DNA of 64,000 nucleotides from assembly GCA_045222555.1 (NCBI GenBank), contig JBGUYY010000088.1, forward strand, positions 124,001-188,000, read 5' to 3'. How positions within the stretch are numbered: position 1 is the first letter of the stretch; each line of letters starts with the position of its first letter. Shown here piece by piece: positions 51,599 through 59,419 of the stretch. Under the pieces are notes generated by a model. It ran no database searches. It had not been told where the DNA came from and saw only the letters and a list, made by a program, of their open reading frames with translations. The position numbers and the translations under genes are program-made. The stretch comes from UBA1756 sp045222555. GTDB taxonomy: Bacteria > Bacteroidota > Bacteroidia > Bacteroidales > WCHB1-69.

Positions 51599-52350
51599 GA
51601 CTCTTGGGTACAGGTACTTCGCAGGGCATTCCGATCATTGGATGCCACTGTCCGGTTTGCACCAGCACCGATGAGCGCGACCACCGGTTGCGTACTTCCG
51701 CGCTGGTGGAGGTGGACGGGGTGAACATCTTAATCGATGCGGGTCCCGACCTGCGGCAGCAGCTGTTGCGCTGCGGCGTCACTCGTCTCGATGCGCTGTT
51801 ACTCACCCACGAGCACAAAGACCATACTGGCGGCATCGACGATGTGCGCCCTATCAACTTCCTGATGAAAACGCCCCTCAACATTTACGGACAGCCCCGT
51901 GTGATGAAAGCCATCCGCAACGACTACTCCTACGCTTTCGGTCCCGACCAGTACCCGGGCGTGCCGCAGCTGGTGCTGAATCCCTTGCAGCCCGAGCCTT
52001 TCGAGGTGAAGGGGGTGGAGGTGATTCCCGTGAAGGTGCGCCACATGACGCTGCCGATTTTTGGCTATCGTATCCGCAATTTCGGTTACATCACCGATGC
52101 GAGTTTCATATCCGAAACAGAGAAAAAGAAACTGCAGGGTGTGAAAGTTTTGGTTATCAATGCGTTGAGAAGAGAGCAGCACTATTCGCACTTTAACTTG
52201 GAGCAGGCGTTGGCCATCATTGACGAGATCAAGCCCGAGCGCGCCTATCTCACCCATGTCAGTCACCGTCTCGGCAAGTATGTGGACGTGTCGCAGGAGC
52301 TGCCGCAGAATGTTTTTTTAGGGATTGACAATCAGGTGATTGAGGTGTAA
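51589..52350 (+). CDS. PhnP-like MBL-fold metallo-hydrolase
   Basis: 253 residues. Metallo-beta-lactamase fold: LLTHEHKDHTGGIDD (HxHxDH, about 74-88), VKVRHMTLPIFGYRI and GYITDASFIS, and the final His in LTHVSHRLGK. The N terminus GTSQGIPIIGCHCPVCTS ... DHRLRTSALVEVDG has the Cys/His set that gives PhnP its extra structural zinc. PhnP cleaves cyclic ribose phosphates in phosphonate breakdown, but no other phn gene is here, so a general phosphodiesterase or nuclease-like role is possible. It begins inside the sirtuin gene (10-base overlap). Confidence 0.88.
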   Translation: MRVRLLGTGTSQGIPIIGCHCPVCTSTDERDHRLRTSALVEVDGVNILIDAGPDLRQQLLRCGVTRLDALLLTHEHKDHTGGIDDVRPINFLMKTPLNIYGQPRVMKAIRNDYSYAFGPDQYPGVPQLVLNPLQPEPFEVKGVEVIPVKVRHMTLPIFGYRIRNFGYITDASFISETEKKKLQGVKVLVINALRREQHYSHFNLEQALAIIDEIKPERAYLTHVSHRLGKYVDVSQELPQNVFLGIDNQVIEV

Positions 52351-52383
52351 GGAAGTGATGCTCCCTAATAAAAAGAGTTGCAT

Positions 52384-54375
52384 TTATTTTCTTCTCCCCT
52401 GAAAATAATCGGCTATCTCCATCAGCAGGATGGCATTGTCGAAATATTTGTAACAGCGAAAATCGCTTGTAAGACAATCTTTTATAAAATTTGAGAAGGG
52501 CAGGTCGCAGCAGCTGTAATGCTGCCCCTTGTAGATGATGTGCCACGGAAGCATCCATGGACTTCCAGCAATCCAATCTGAGTTTCTGATCAGGCAGGTT
52601 TCTCCTTTGGCATTGACCAACGTCACCTCAAACCATCCAACTGCGGTGCAACCCTCGCTGGGGTCTTCCGCAAGGATATCGTACAGCACTGATGGCTTAA
52701 TGCTCCACATGATGGTGGGGATTGCCTCGTAAAGGTCACGATCTACTTCCAAAATACTATTAGGACTATACCATGCCAAATTTGACCGTTTTTCCACGGC
52801 TTCCTGATAATGTTGGATGTCTGTTTCGGTGATGTTAAAATCTTGAATTTCAGGAATATAATATAAGTTGGCATTCATCTTGTTCAAGAGGGTCATCAGC
52901 CGAGGATAACTCACAGAGCGAACGATGGCAGAATCTTGTTCTTCGTCTTGCTCCTCTTTTTTGACGGAAGTGGCCATTAGCAGATCACCTTCAGTTGTAT
53001 ATTCAATAGTCGTACGATAGGAATAGTAAGCGCCGCCGCCGCCATCTTCGATGGTCATCTTGGTGATGGGGGAGGCAAGGAAATCGCGCAAAGGTTCAGC
53101 GGGTTGATAAACCTCCGCCTTGTGCTGGCGCAACGAGTAGAGATGGTTTTGGAGTCCATCCCACAGCACGGCCGTTTCGTCGTCGAGCAGCCGTATTTCT
53201 TTCGGTGTGAAGTCCAGCACCGCCTCGCGGAACCAGCGATAGTCTTTTATCTCTGCAAGATAAAGGTGATTCTTCTCGTTCTTGTAAATATCACCACCCG
53301 CTATCCCCCACAACAAAGTTTTTCCGGCTGTCCCTACACAGGGATCTTTAATGGAGTGATCGGTAGTGTAAAGGGTACGGCAAACGAGTCCGTTTGAGTC
53401 GGCACGGCACACGCGATAATCCTCCAGATACACATACAGCGAGCCATTCATCACTTTGATGTTGATAGGATAGGTGGGCAGGCGCTCTTCGGTAAGCAGC
53501 TGAAACTGCGTGGGCGATGTGAATGCCCACAGCCGCAGACTGTCGTCGTATCCCAGTAACTGGTGGTGGTCGGGAGCAAGTTCGAAATCCATCAGCGGCA
53601 CTGGAAAGGGCTGCCATTCTATTTCGTCTTGCTTTGTATAGAAAGACCGTCCCCCTTGCTGCACCAGCAGGTAGTCGCCCCATAGGGCCACTTTGTCGAT
53701 GTCTAATGCGTTATGATGAGTTCTGTTCACCACCTTCTTTTGGTCGAATGGGGTGGGTACATTCTGTGCAGACTGCCAGTTGTTTTCTGTGAGAAGAATC
53801 TCGTTGTCATCGGAACCCACCATGCCACGCTGTGTGTCTGCCATGTGGAGCGCATAAATTCTGTCTGATTTTTTGAAAGGCACCTCCATCTTTTTAAAAC
53901 TCTTACCAAAGTCATCAGAATAGAGAAGGGTTTTCTTTAATGTACCCAGCCAGGCATGTCCGTCATTATCTATAGAAACTTCATAAAACCATCCATCCTC
54001 TCCTAAATCGCCCTTTTCCCACGTTCGCCCACCATCGTAGGTAAGGAAGTAACCGCTCTTTTCGTGTTTGTCCGATTGAATGTAGCCTGTAAGGATGGCG
54101 GTGTCAGCATTAAAAAAAGAGATGCGTTCAAGGTTGTCAAGTCTGCCCGCGACTTTCATCATGTGCCAGTTGGAGTCGATATTGCTGGTATAATAAACCT
54201 CTCCAAAACAGTTGGATAGAAAAAGGTTTCCGCTGGGCGAGACCGAAATTTCATCAATTCTTCCCGATAGATTGAGCGCTGCCCGGTAGTCGCGGTCCTC
54301 AACAGGAGGAAGTACCTGTGCAGTCATGCCCTTCAGAGCCAAGATAAAAAGCAAGAAAAAGAGATTTCTTTTCAT
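52384..54375 (-). CDS. Secreted beta-propeller (BNR/sortilin-like) protein of unknown function
   Basis: 663 residues from ATG 54375 (MKRNLFFLLFILALKGMTAQ, signal peptide); a longer start would run into the promoter. The first ~350 residues have repeated S/T-x-D-x-G-x-T-W-like Asp boxes and propeller spacing: YFLTYDGGRTWEKGDLGEDGWFYEVSIDND, LLYSDDFGKSFKKMEVPF, ILLTENNWQSAQNVP, SFYTKQDEIEWQPFP. The C-terminal ~250 residues are unrelated and helical/beta mixed (TDIQHYQEAVEKRSNLAWYSP, CFxPW-type WMLPWHIIYKGQHYSCCDLPFSNFI). No T9SS sorting domain, so it is probably periplasmic or outer-membrane associated. No family recognised for the C-terminal half. Confidence 0.68.
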   Translation of the reverse strand: MKRNLFFLLFILALKGMTAQVLPPVEDRDYRAALNLSGRIDEISVSPSGNLFLSNCFGEVYYTSNIDSNWHMMKVAGRLDNLERISFFNADTAILTGYIQSDKHEKSGYFLTYDGGRTWEKGDLGEDGWFYEVSIDNDGHAWLGTLKKTLLYSDDFGKSFKKMEVPFKKSDRIYALHMADTQRGMVGSDDNEILLTENNWQSAQNVPTPFDQKKVVNRTHHNALDIDKVALWGDYLLVQQGGRSFYTKQDEIEWQPFPVPLMDFELAPDHHQLLGYDDSLRLWAFTSPTQFQLLTEERLPTYPINIKVMNGSLYVYLEDYRVCRADSNGLVCRTLYTTDHSIKDPCVGTAGKTLLWGIAGGDIYKNEKNHLYLAEIKDYRWFREAVLDFTPKEIRLLDDETAVLWDGLQNHLYSLRQHKAEVYQPAEPLRDFLASPITKMTIEDGGGGAYYSYRTTIEYTTEGDLLMATSVKKEEQDEEQDSAIVRSVSYPRLMTLLNKMNANLYYIPEIQDFNITETDIQHYQEAVEKRSNLAWYSPNSILEVDRDLYEAIPTIMWSIKPSVLYDILAEDPSEGCTAVGWFEVTLVNAKGETCLIRNSDWIAGSPWMLPWHIIYKGQHYSCCDLPFSNFIKDCLTSDFRCYKYFDNAILLMEIADYFQGRRK

Positions 54376-54394
54376 GGTTTGAAATATGTTTCTG

Positions 54395-54402
54395 CAAAAA
54401 TA
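54395..54402 (-). promoter_or_regulatory. Bacteroidota -7 promoter element for the propeller protein
   Basis: TATTTTTG on the minus strand followed by GCAG, 19 bases before ATG 54375. Confidence 0.62.
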
Positions 54403-54434
54403 CAATTTTTTGTATTACCAAAAGTTTTTTGTTG

Positions 54435-54442
54435 TACTTTTG
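54435..54442 (+). promoter_or_regulatory. Bacteroidota -7 promoter element for the TM1266-hydG unit
   Basis: TACTTTTG followed by GCAC, 93 bases before the ATG at 54536. Confidence 0.6.
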
Positions 54443-54535
54443 CACCGTTGTTTCCTTGCGGAGCGGATGATTCTTCTCCAAAACTAACAACATATATAAT
54501 TTATTCATAATCAATCTAATCCAAAAGAAATTCTA

Positions 54536-54787
54536 ATGGAAAAGAGAATCGGAAGCATCAGCATCCTCATCAGCAATCGCGACATTGTTCCCCAAGTGAA
54601 CGAGCTTCTCTCGGAGTTCGCCGAAATGATTTTGGCCCGCCAAGGGCTGCCCCTGCGCGACAAAGGCATCCAGTTTATTTCCCTCATTATCGAAGGCACC
54701 ACTGACCAGATCAGTGCCCTCACCGGCAAACTGGGCCGCCTGCCCGACGTAGAAGCGAAATCGATGGTGGCGAAACTTAAAAATTGA
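54536..54787 (+). CDS. TM1266-family putative iron-only hydrogenase system regulator
   Basis: 83 residues, ACT/ferredoxin-like small domain: MEKRIGSISILISNRDIVPQVNELLSEFAEMILARQGLPLRDKGIQFISLIIEG with the closing GKLGRLPDVEAKSMVAKL. This fits the TM1266 family, which is encoded next to [FeFe]-hydrogenase maturation genes in many anaerobes and is proposed to regulate them. Here hydG follows 192 bases downstream. Its stop codon lies at the very start of an AATTGAAAATTGAG-type intergenic repeat. Confidence 0.85.
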   Translation: MEKRIGSISILISNRDIVPQVNELLSEFAEMILARQGLPLRDKGIQFISLIIEGTTDQISALTGKLGRLPDVEAKSMVAKLKN

Positions 54788-54975
54788 AAATTGAGAATTG
54801 AAAACTGAAAATTGAAATTGTGAACACGTAGAGACGTGGTGTACCGCGTCTCAAATCAACGAAAAGGATATAATCTTCAAATATTAAATGCGAGCATAGC
54901 GAGCCTCAAATGTTCGCGCAAGCGAACTTCAAATAAACAAATCAACGAATCAACAAATCAACAAAATAAACAACC
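54780..54975. repeat. Composite intergenic repeat with REP palindrome between TM1266 and hydG
   Basis: Order: AATTGAAAATTGAG-type A/T-rich units (54780-54820), a REP palindrome GAGACGTGGT / ACCGCGTCTC with a partly lost outer arm (54828-54852), a GTTCGC-GCAA-GCGAAC hairpin near 54911-54927, then AATCAACGAATCAAC-type units (54929-54975). Same parts recur at 56434-56516 and, in part, 41981-42139. Confidence 0.8.
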
Positions 54976-54979
54976 AATC

Positions 54980-56434
54980 ATGAAATTCAATCCAGAAAAA
55001 TGTCGGATTCCCGACGAAATCGGCAAACCGTTTATCGATCCTGATGAAATTTGGGATTTTATCAACAACACGAAAAGCACGCCCGAGCGGGTGCGCGCCC
55101 TCATCCAGAAGTCGCTGAACAAGGAGCGCCTCACGCTCGAAGAGACCGCCGTGCTCATCAACACCACCGACCCCGCTCTCGTTGAGGAAATCAAGGAGGG
55201 TGCCCGCGAGCTGAAACGCCGCATCTATGGCAACCGTATCGTGCTGTTCGCCCCCCTGTACGTGGGCAACTACTGCGTTAACAACTGCAAGTACTGCGGT
55301 TTCCGTTCCTCCAACCACGAGCAGGTGCGCACCACCCTCACCGATGAGGAGTTTGTGCATAATATTGAGGCACTGGAAGATGATGGTCAGAAACGACTCA
55401 TCCTCGTTTATGGCGAATCCCCGAAATACTCGCCGGAGTTCATCGCTCACACCACCCGCCTCGCCTACTCGGTACACAAAGGCAATGGTTCCATCCGCCG
55501 CGTGAACATCAACGCCGCCCCGCTCGATGTGGAGGGCTTCCGCACCGTGAAAGAGGCTGGCATCGGCACCTACCAGATTTTCCAGGAGACCTACCATCCG
55601 GAGGCTTACTCATGGTACCACCCCGCCAACACCATCAAGGGCAACTACGAGTGGCGACTCACCGCCATGGACCGCGCCCAGCAGGCCGGCATCGACGACA
55701 ACGGTCTCGGCATCCTGTTCGGTCTGTACGACTGGCGTTTCGAGGTGCTGGCCATGATTCGCCATACCAACCACTTGGAGGCCTGCTTCAACGTGGGTCC
55801 ACACACCATCTCGTTCCCGCGTATCAAGGACGCTTCCGGCCTCGACATCGACAAGAAGTACTTTGTGGATGATGAGACCTTCGAGAAGATCATCGCCATC
55901 TTCCGTCTGGCTGTGCCTTACACCGGCATGATCCTTACCGCTCGTGAAAACGCCGACTTCCGTGCCAAGGCCATCCAGTACGGCATTTCACAGATCGACG
56001 GCGGCACCAACCTCCAGATTGGCGACTACAAGTACCACCACGAGGAGACCGAGAAGAACAGCGACAAGCAGGAGGACCAGAACCTGCACCGCGAGCAGTT
56101 CAAGATTGGCGACGACCGCAACCTCGGCGACATCATCGAAGAGCTGTTGGACGGCAACTACATCCCGAGTTTCTGCACGGCTTGTTACCGTTTGGGCCGC
56201 ACTGGCGAGCACTTCATGGAGTTCAGCGTGCCCGGCTTCATCAAGCGTTACTGCACGCCCAACGCCATCCTCACGCTCAGCGAGTACCTGGTGGATTACG
56301 CTACGCCCGAAGTGGCCGCCAAAGGCTGGAAGGTCATCGAGAACAACCTCTGCAATGTGGATGAGCAGTTCCGCGACGAGCTGCTGGCTCGCATCGAGCG
56401 CATCAAGAACGGCGAACGCGATTTGTATTTTTAA
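54980..56434 (+). CDS. hydG: [FeFe] hydrogenase H-cluster radical SAM maturase HydG
   Basis: 484 residues from ATG 54980 (MKFNPEKCRIPDE); an in-frame start at 54836 would translate the REP and AT repeats and is rejected. HydG splits tyrosine into p-cresol, CO and cyanide to build the H-cluster ligands. The radical SAM motif is VGNYCVNNCKYCGF (CxxxCxxC, about 89-96), then EDDGQKRLILVYGESP and TYQIFQETYHPEAYSWYHP. The C-terminal auxiliary-cluster motif SFCTACYRLGRTGEHF ... KRYCTPNA is intact. Full length. HydE, HydF and the hydrogenase are not in this window. Ends in a terminator after a repeat block. Confidence 0.96.
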   Translation: MKFNPEKCRIPDEIGKPFIDPDEIWDFINNTKSTPERVRALIQKSLNKERLTLEETAVLINTTDPALVEEIKEGARELKRRIYGNRIVLFAPLYVGNYCVNNCKYCGFRSSNHEQVRTTLTDEEFVHNIEALEDDGQKRLILVYGESPKYSPEFIAHTTRLAYSVHKGNGSIRRVNINAAPLDVEGFRTVKEAGIGTYQIFQETYHPEAYSWYHPANTIKGNYEWRLTAMDRAQQAGIDDNGLGILFGLYDWRFEVLAMIRHTNHLEACFNVGPHTISFPRIKDASGLDIDKKYFVDDETFEKIIAIFRLAVPYTGMILTARENADFRAKAIQYGISQIDGGTNLQIGDYKYHHEETEKNSDKQEDQNLHREQFKIGDDRNLGDIIEELLDGNYIPSFCTACYRLGRTGEHFMEFSVPGFIKRYCTPNAILTLSEYLVDYATPEVAAKGWKVIENNLCNVDEQFRDELLARIERIKNGERDLYF

Positions 56435-56516
56435 ACTGAAAATTGAGAATGGAAAATTGAAAACTGCGAACGAATCAACGCATCAACAGTAGAGACGTTG
56501 CGCGCCACGTCTCTAC
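56434..56516. repeat. Second composite repeat with REP palindrome, directly after hydG
   Basis: AACTGAAAATTGAG-type units begin at the last base of the hydG stop (56434-56466), then GAATCAACGCATCAAC (56471-56488) and a REP palindrome GTAGAGACGT / ACGTCTCTAC (56489-56498 with 56507-56516). Confidence 0.85.
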
Positions 56517-56547
56517 AAACGACATAGAAATTACCTTGTTTTTATTG

Positions 56548-56580
56548 AAGGGTCGTGGCGAAAGTTGCGGCCCTTTTTTT
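56548..56580 (+). terminator. Terminator of the hydG unit
   Basis: Stem AAGGGTCGTGGC / GTTGCGGCCCTT (several G-U pairs) with a GAAA loop and a T run. It marks the left side of the AT-rich island. Confidence 0.8.
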
Positions 56581-56911
56581 GTGGGCGGTGGGGGGGAGAA
56601 GATTGAAGGGTGAATCATTGTGTTTGAACACGGATAACTTTATTTCAAGATGTGTGAGGCTCGTTTATAAGAAGTATCTTATTGTTGGCGAGAAAGCATG
56701 GCTTAGTCGACGAGTTGAAGGATGGGTGGTTATAGTTTTTTTCGCAGAAGGGAAAGATAGAAGAAAGTTATATGTGTGCAGGGATTGAAAAATCCCAAAT
56801 AAAAGTATGCAGAAGTGGCATGCTAATATATTATTTATTTAAAAGCGACAACTTTTCAGGGGTTTATAAGCAAGTCTTTTCGTTTTACTTTCGGAAAAAT
56901 AGTTCATATCA

Positions 56912-56925
56912 GGAATTATAATTCC
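56912..56925. promoter_or_regulatory. Distal operator (C-box-like palindrome)
   Basis: Perfect palindrome GGAATTATAATTCC in the context A-[14 bp]-TTTTA; 62 bases (about six helical turns) upstream of its partner. Confidence 0.8.
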
Positions 56926-56973
56926 TTTTACATAATATATAAAATATTAATTACCAATGTTTTATGTATTTTA

Positions 56974-56987
56974 GGAATTATAGTTCC
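56974..56987. promoter_or_regulatory. Proximal operator (C-box-like palindrome)
   Basis: GGAATTATAGTTCC, one change from the distal copy, followed by TTTTG. The TTTG at 56989-56992 is placed like a -33 element, so a protein bound here would touch the polymerase. Confidence 0.8.
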
Positions 56988-57010
56988 TTTTGTATATAAA
57001 TCTTTGCAGG

Positions 57011-57018
57011 TACTTTTG
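57011..57018 (+). promoter_or_regulatory. -7 element of the island promoter
   Basis: TACTTTTG, 18 bases after a TTTG -33 element (56989-56992), which is close to the Bacteroidota consensus spacing. The XRE start codon is 45 bases further on. Confidence 0.68.
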
Positions 57019-57063
57019 TCGCCTGAATTTTATTTTCAAAAATGATATTTGAATTACTGTATT

Positions 57064-57309
57064 ATGAAAACAGAACAACAATTTAGGAAAGCAATAGGGT
57101 TAGCTCTTTTGAACACCCGCAATGCTATGTCGGAAGAAGATATTAAAATCACACAGGATGATGTTGCCATTCGCGCAGGTATATCAACTCGCTATTATGG
57201 CTCCATAGAAAGGGGAAAGGTATCTCCTTCCCTGTACACACTTGCAAAAATAGCGGAAGCATTGCAAATGCCTATGCACAAGTTGTGCGAACTTATTGAG
57301 AATTATTAA
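57064..57309 (+). CDS. XRE-family helix-turn-helix regulator (probable R-M controller protein)
   Basis: 81 residues from ATG 57064. Helix-turn-helix of the Cro/C1 type: KAIGLALLNTRNAM, ITQDDVAIRAGISTRYYGSIERGKVSPSLYTLAKIAEALQMPM, which is the standard length and order of C proteins that time restriction after methylation. It is the first gene of the operon and sits behind twin palindromes of the sort such dimers bind. The next gene starts after 20 bases. By analogy it should activate or repress its own operon; a two-site layout 62 bases apart suggests loop or cooperative control. Codon use is AT-rich like the rest of the island. Confidence 0.88.
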   Translation: MKTEQQFRKAIGLALLNTRNAMSEEDIKITQDDVAIRAGISTRYYGSIERGKVSPSLYTLAKIAEALQMPMHKLCELIENY

Positions 57310-57329
57310 CGAATTAAATCAAACATAAA

Positions 57330-59405
57330 ATGACACAAGAAGAAAAACAATTTCTCTCCGATTTTATGGAGGTAATCATTGAAACATCTCAGAATAATGA
57401 ATCCAAACCTGAAACTGAATTAACAAAAGCCATTATTGAATACGTGGTTGAAAATGGGGAAGCCCTTGCTCCTGAAATTTGTGAGTGTCAAAGTAATTCA
57501 GTAAGTGAAAAATTTATAGGACGCTATCATTTAAATGCCTTTGACTATTCAGAAACAACGGGGATACTTGATCTTTTTGGGACAATTTATTATGAAGGGC
57601 AAAGTCCTGTGCTCCCTGTTAGTACAGCCCAAAGGATGGTTAATGAACTTGCAATGACTTTGAGAGTCGCAATTGATGGATCAGAAGCAAAAAAAACTTA
57701 TCGAGAAAGAGACCCTGATGTTGCTGAAGTTCTCGATATGATGAAAGAAGAATATGATCAAAAGCACATCGAACTCATCAGACTTTTTGTTCTCTCAAAT
57801 GGTTTCGCAGTGGAACCACTGGAATCGGAAGATGGAATTTTCCAATATAAATCCGATAAAAAAGAGATTCCTATTGAATATCATTTTTGGGATATGGGGG
57901 AAGTATTAAAGGCAGAACAATTGCGTCGTAACAATCAAGAAATACTCATCAATTTTCAAGAAGAGTACCAAACCAAACTTGAATGTGTGGAAGCTATTGA
58001 TGAACGAAACAATATCCGCTCATACTTAACTGTCATGCCGGCAATTACGCTCGCAAAAATTTATCACAGATATAAAGTTCGGCTAATAGACAAAAACGTT
58101 CGAAATTTTCTTGGCGGCAAGATAAAAGTGAATAACGAAATGGCAAAAACCATTGCAGAAACTCCTGAACTCTTTTTTTCATATAATAATGGCATTTCAT
58201 CCACTGCTGCAAATGTTGAAGTTAAAACAGATGAAAATGGGCGAAAGTACATATCTTCAATTCGCAATTGGCATATAGTTAATGGTGGACAAACCACATC
58301 AACAATATATAATGCCTACCGTCAGAAACAAACAATGCCCAATCTCGCTAAAGCGTTTGTTGCGGTAAAAGTCTCAGAAGTTAAAGAGAATGACACTTCG
58401 CCGCTGGTTGGCAATATTGCAAAATATGCTAATTCTCAAACAAAAATAAAAGACTCGGATCTGTCTGCGAACGCTCCGTATATGCTTAATCTTGAGAAGC
58501 AATCCCGTAAAGAATGGACTTCTGATACTCAACCAACATTGTGGTATTTTGAGCGTTTGCGTGGACAATTCCTCACAGAAAAAGGACAAGTCGGTGGTGT
58601 CGGAACTCATAAAGTGAAGAAATTTGAAGAAGAACGTCCTCAATCACAGCGTTTTAATAAAACAGAAATTGCAAAGATTGAAATGGCTTGGATGGATAAA
58701 CCATACGAATCCTGTAAAGGTGGCGAAGTCTGTTTTGACAAGTTTTGGAAAATCATCAAAGAGGATACGCCAAACGTTGATGAGACCTATTTCCATAATA
58801 TAGTCGCCAAAAATATAATATACAAGAGAATTGATTCATTACTCAAATTAGAAGGTAATAAAGGACATGCAAGCATTATTTGTGCATATACTCTTGCTTT
58901 GCTTTCACTTCGTTCACAACAAAAGCTCGATTTAAATTATATTTGGGTGAATCAGTCAGTCCATGACGATCTTATTCCTGTAATTAAAGAATGTATTCAA
59001 GCTATCTCTGATCATATTCGATTGATAGGCGGTGATAGTAGTAAAAATCCACAAACTGAATCAAAAAAAATTGATTTTTGGAATAATCTACAGAACAAGA
59101 CTCTTGCAATTTCTATACCGGAAAGTGTATTAATTGACGAAACTGAAGCGATAACAATAACAGAAGAACAAAAACAGACTATAGCTCAGGCAATTGCTCG
59201 CGGCATTGACTTCTGGAGGAATCTTTCCGCATGGAGCAAAAAAGAAGGTCGTACACGCATGTCAATTATGGAGAAAAAGAAAATTGACCATCTTGCCGCC
59301 TCAATTGAGCATAACAAGGACGTAAAAGCAAAACTTGCTGAGGATTGTGAACGTTCATTACGACTTGCTAAAGACTACGGCTTTGATCCCGATATGATTT
59401 ACTAA
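57330..59405 (+). CDS. AIPR-family protein (abortive infection phage resistance)
   Basis: 691 residues, cytoplasmic. The central AIPR core is clear: RSYLTVMPAITLAKIYHRY, LIDKNVRNFLGGKIKVNNEMAKTIAETPELFFSYNNGISSTAANV, then ISSIRNWHIVNGGQTTSTIYNAY and VGNIAKYANSQTKIKDSDLSANAPYML. The N-terminal ~200 residues (YHLNAFDYSETTGILDLFGTIYYEG) resemble the helper part often seen with this family and include a D-x-E-type acidic pattern that could be nuclease-like, but I cannot prove catalytic residues. The family is known from operons with restriction-modification genes and its biochemical role is unsettled. It stands between the controller and the methyltransferase, 14 bases before the latter. Confidence 0.87.
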   Translation: MTQEEKQFLSDFMEVIIETSQNNESKPETELTKAIIEYVVENGEALAPEICECQSNSVSEKFIGRYHLNAFDYSETTGILDLFGTIYYEGQSPVLPVSTAQRMVNELAMTLRVAIDGSEAKKTYRERDPDVAEVLDMMKEEYDQKHIELIRLFVLSNGFAVEPLESEDGIFQYKSDKKEIPIEYHFWDMGEVLKAEQLRRNNQEILINFQEEYQTKLECVEAIDERNNIRSYLTVMPAITLAKIYHRYKVRLIDKNVRNFLGGKIKVNNEMAKTIAETPELFFSYNNGISSTAANVEVKTDENGRKYISSIRNWHIVNGGQTTSTIYNAYRQKQTMPNLAKAFVAVKVSEVKENDTSPLVGNIAKYANSQTKIKDSDLSANAPYMLNLEKQSRKEWTSDTQPTLWYFERLRGQFLTEKGQVGGVGTHKVKKFEEERPQSQRFNKTEIAKIEMAWMDKPYESCKGGEVCFDKFWKIIKEDTPNVDETYFHNIVAKNIIYKRIDSLLKLEGNKGHASIICAYTLALLSLRSQQKLDLNYIWVNQSVHDDLIPVIKECIQAISDHIRLIGGDSSKNPQTESKKIDFWNNLQNKTLAISIPESVLIDETEAITITEEQKQTIAQAIARGIDFWRNLSAWSKKEGRTRMSIMEKKKIDHLAASIEHNKDVKAKLAEDCERSLRLAKDYGFDPDMIY

Positions 59406-59419
59406 ATTTCATGTAAATT

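Larger units (their letters stand above)
56590..57063. promoter_or_regulatory. AT-rich control region of the restriction-modification island
   Basis: No convincing gene. Sequence becomes abruptly AT-rich after ~56610. From 56900 it holds two near-identical palindromic operators and the TTTG / TAnnTTTG promoter of the XRE gene. The stretch 56600-56890 shows nothing I can name. Confidence 0.6.

Noticed and set aside
54836..54979. N-terminal extension of HydG from an earlier in-frame start
   Set aside because: It would translate the REP palindrome and AT-rich repeats; HydG homologues begin at the ATG 54980.
56555..56788. 77-codon frame between hydG and the XRE gene
   Set aside because: Overlaps the T-tailed terminator, low-quality composition, no promoter or family; called non-coding.
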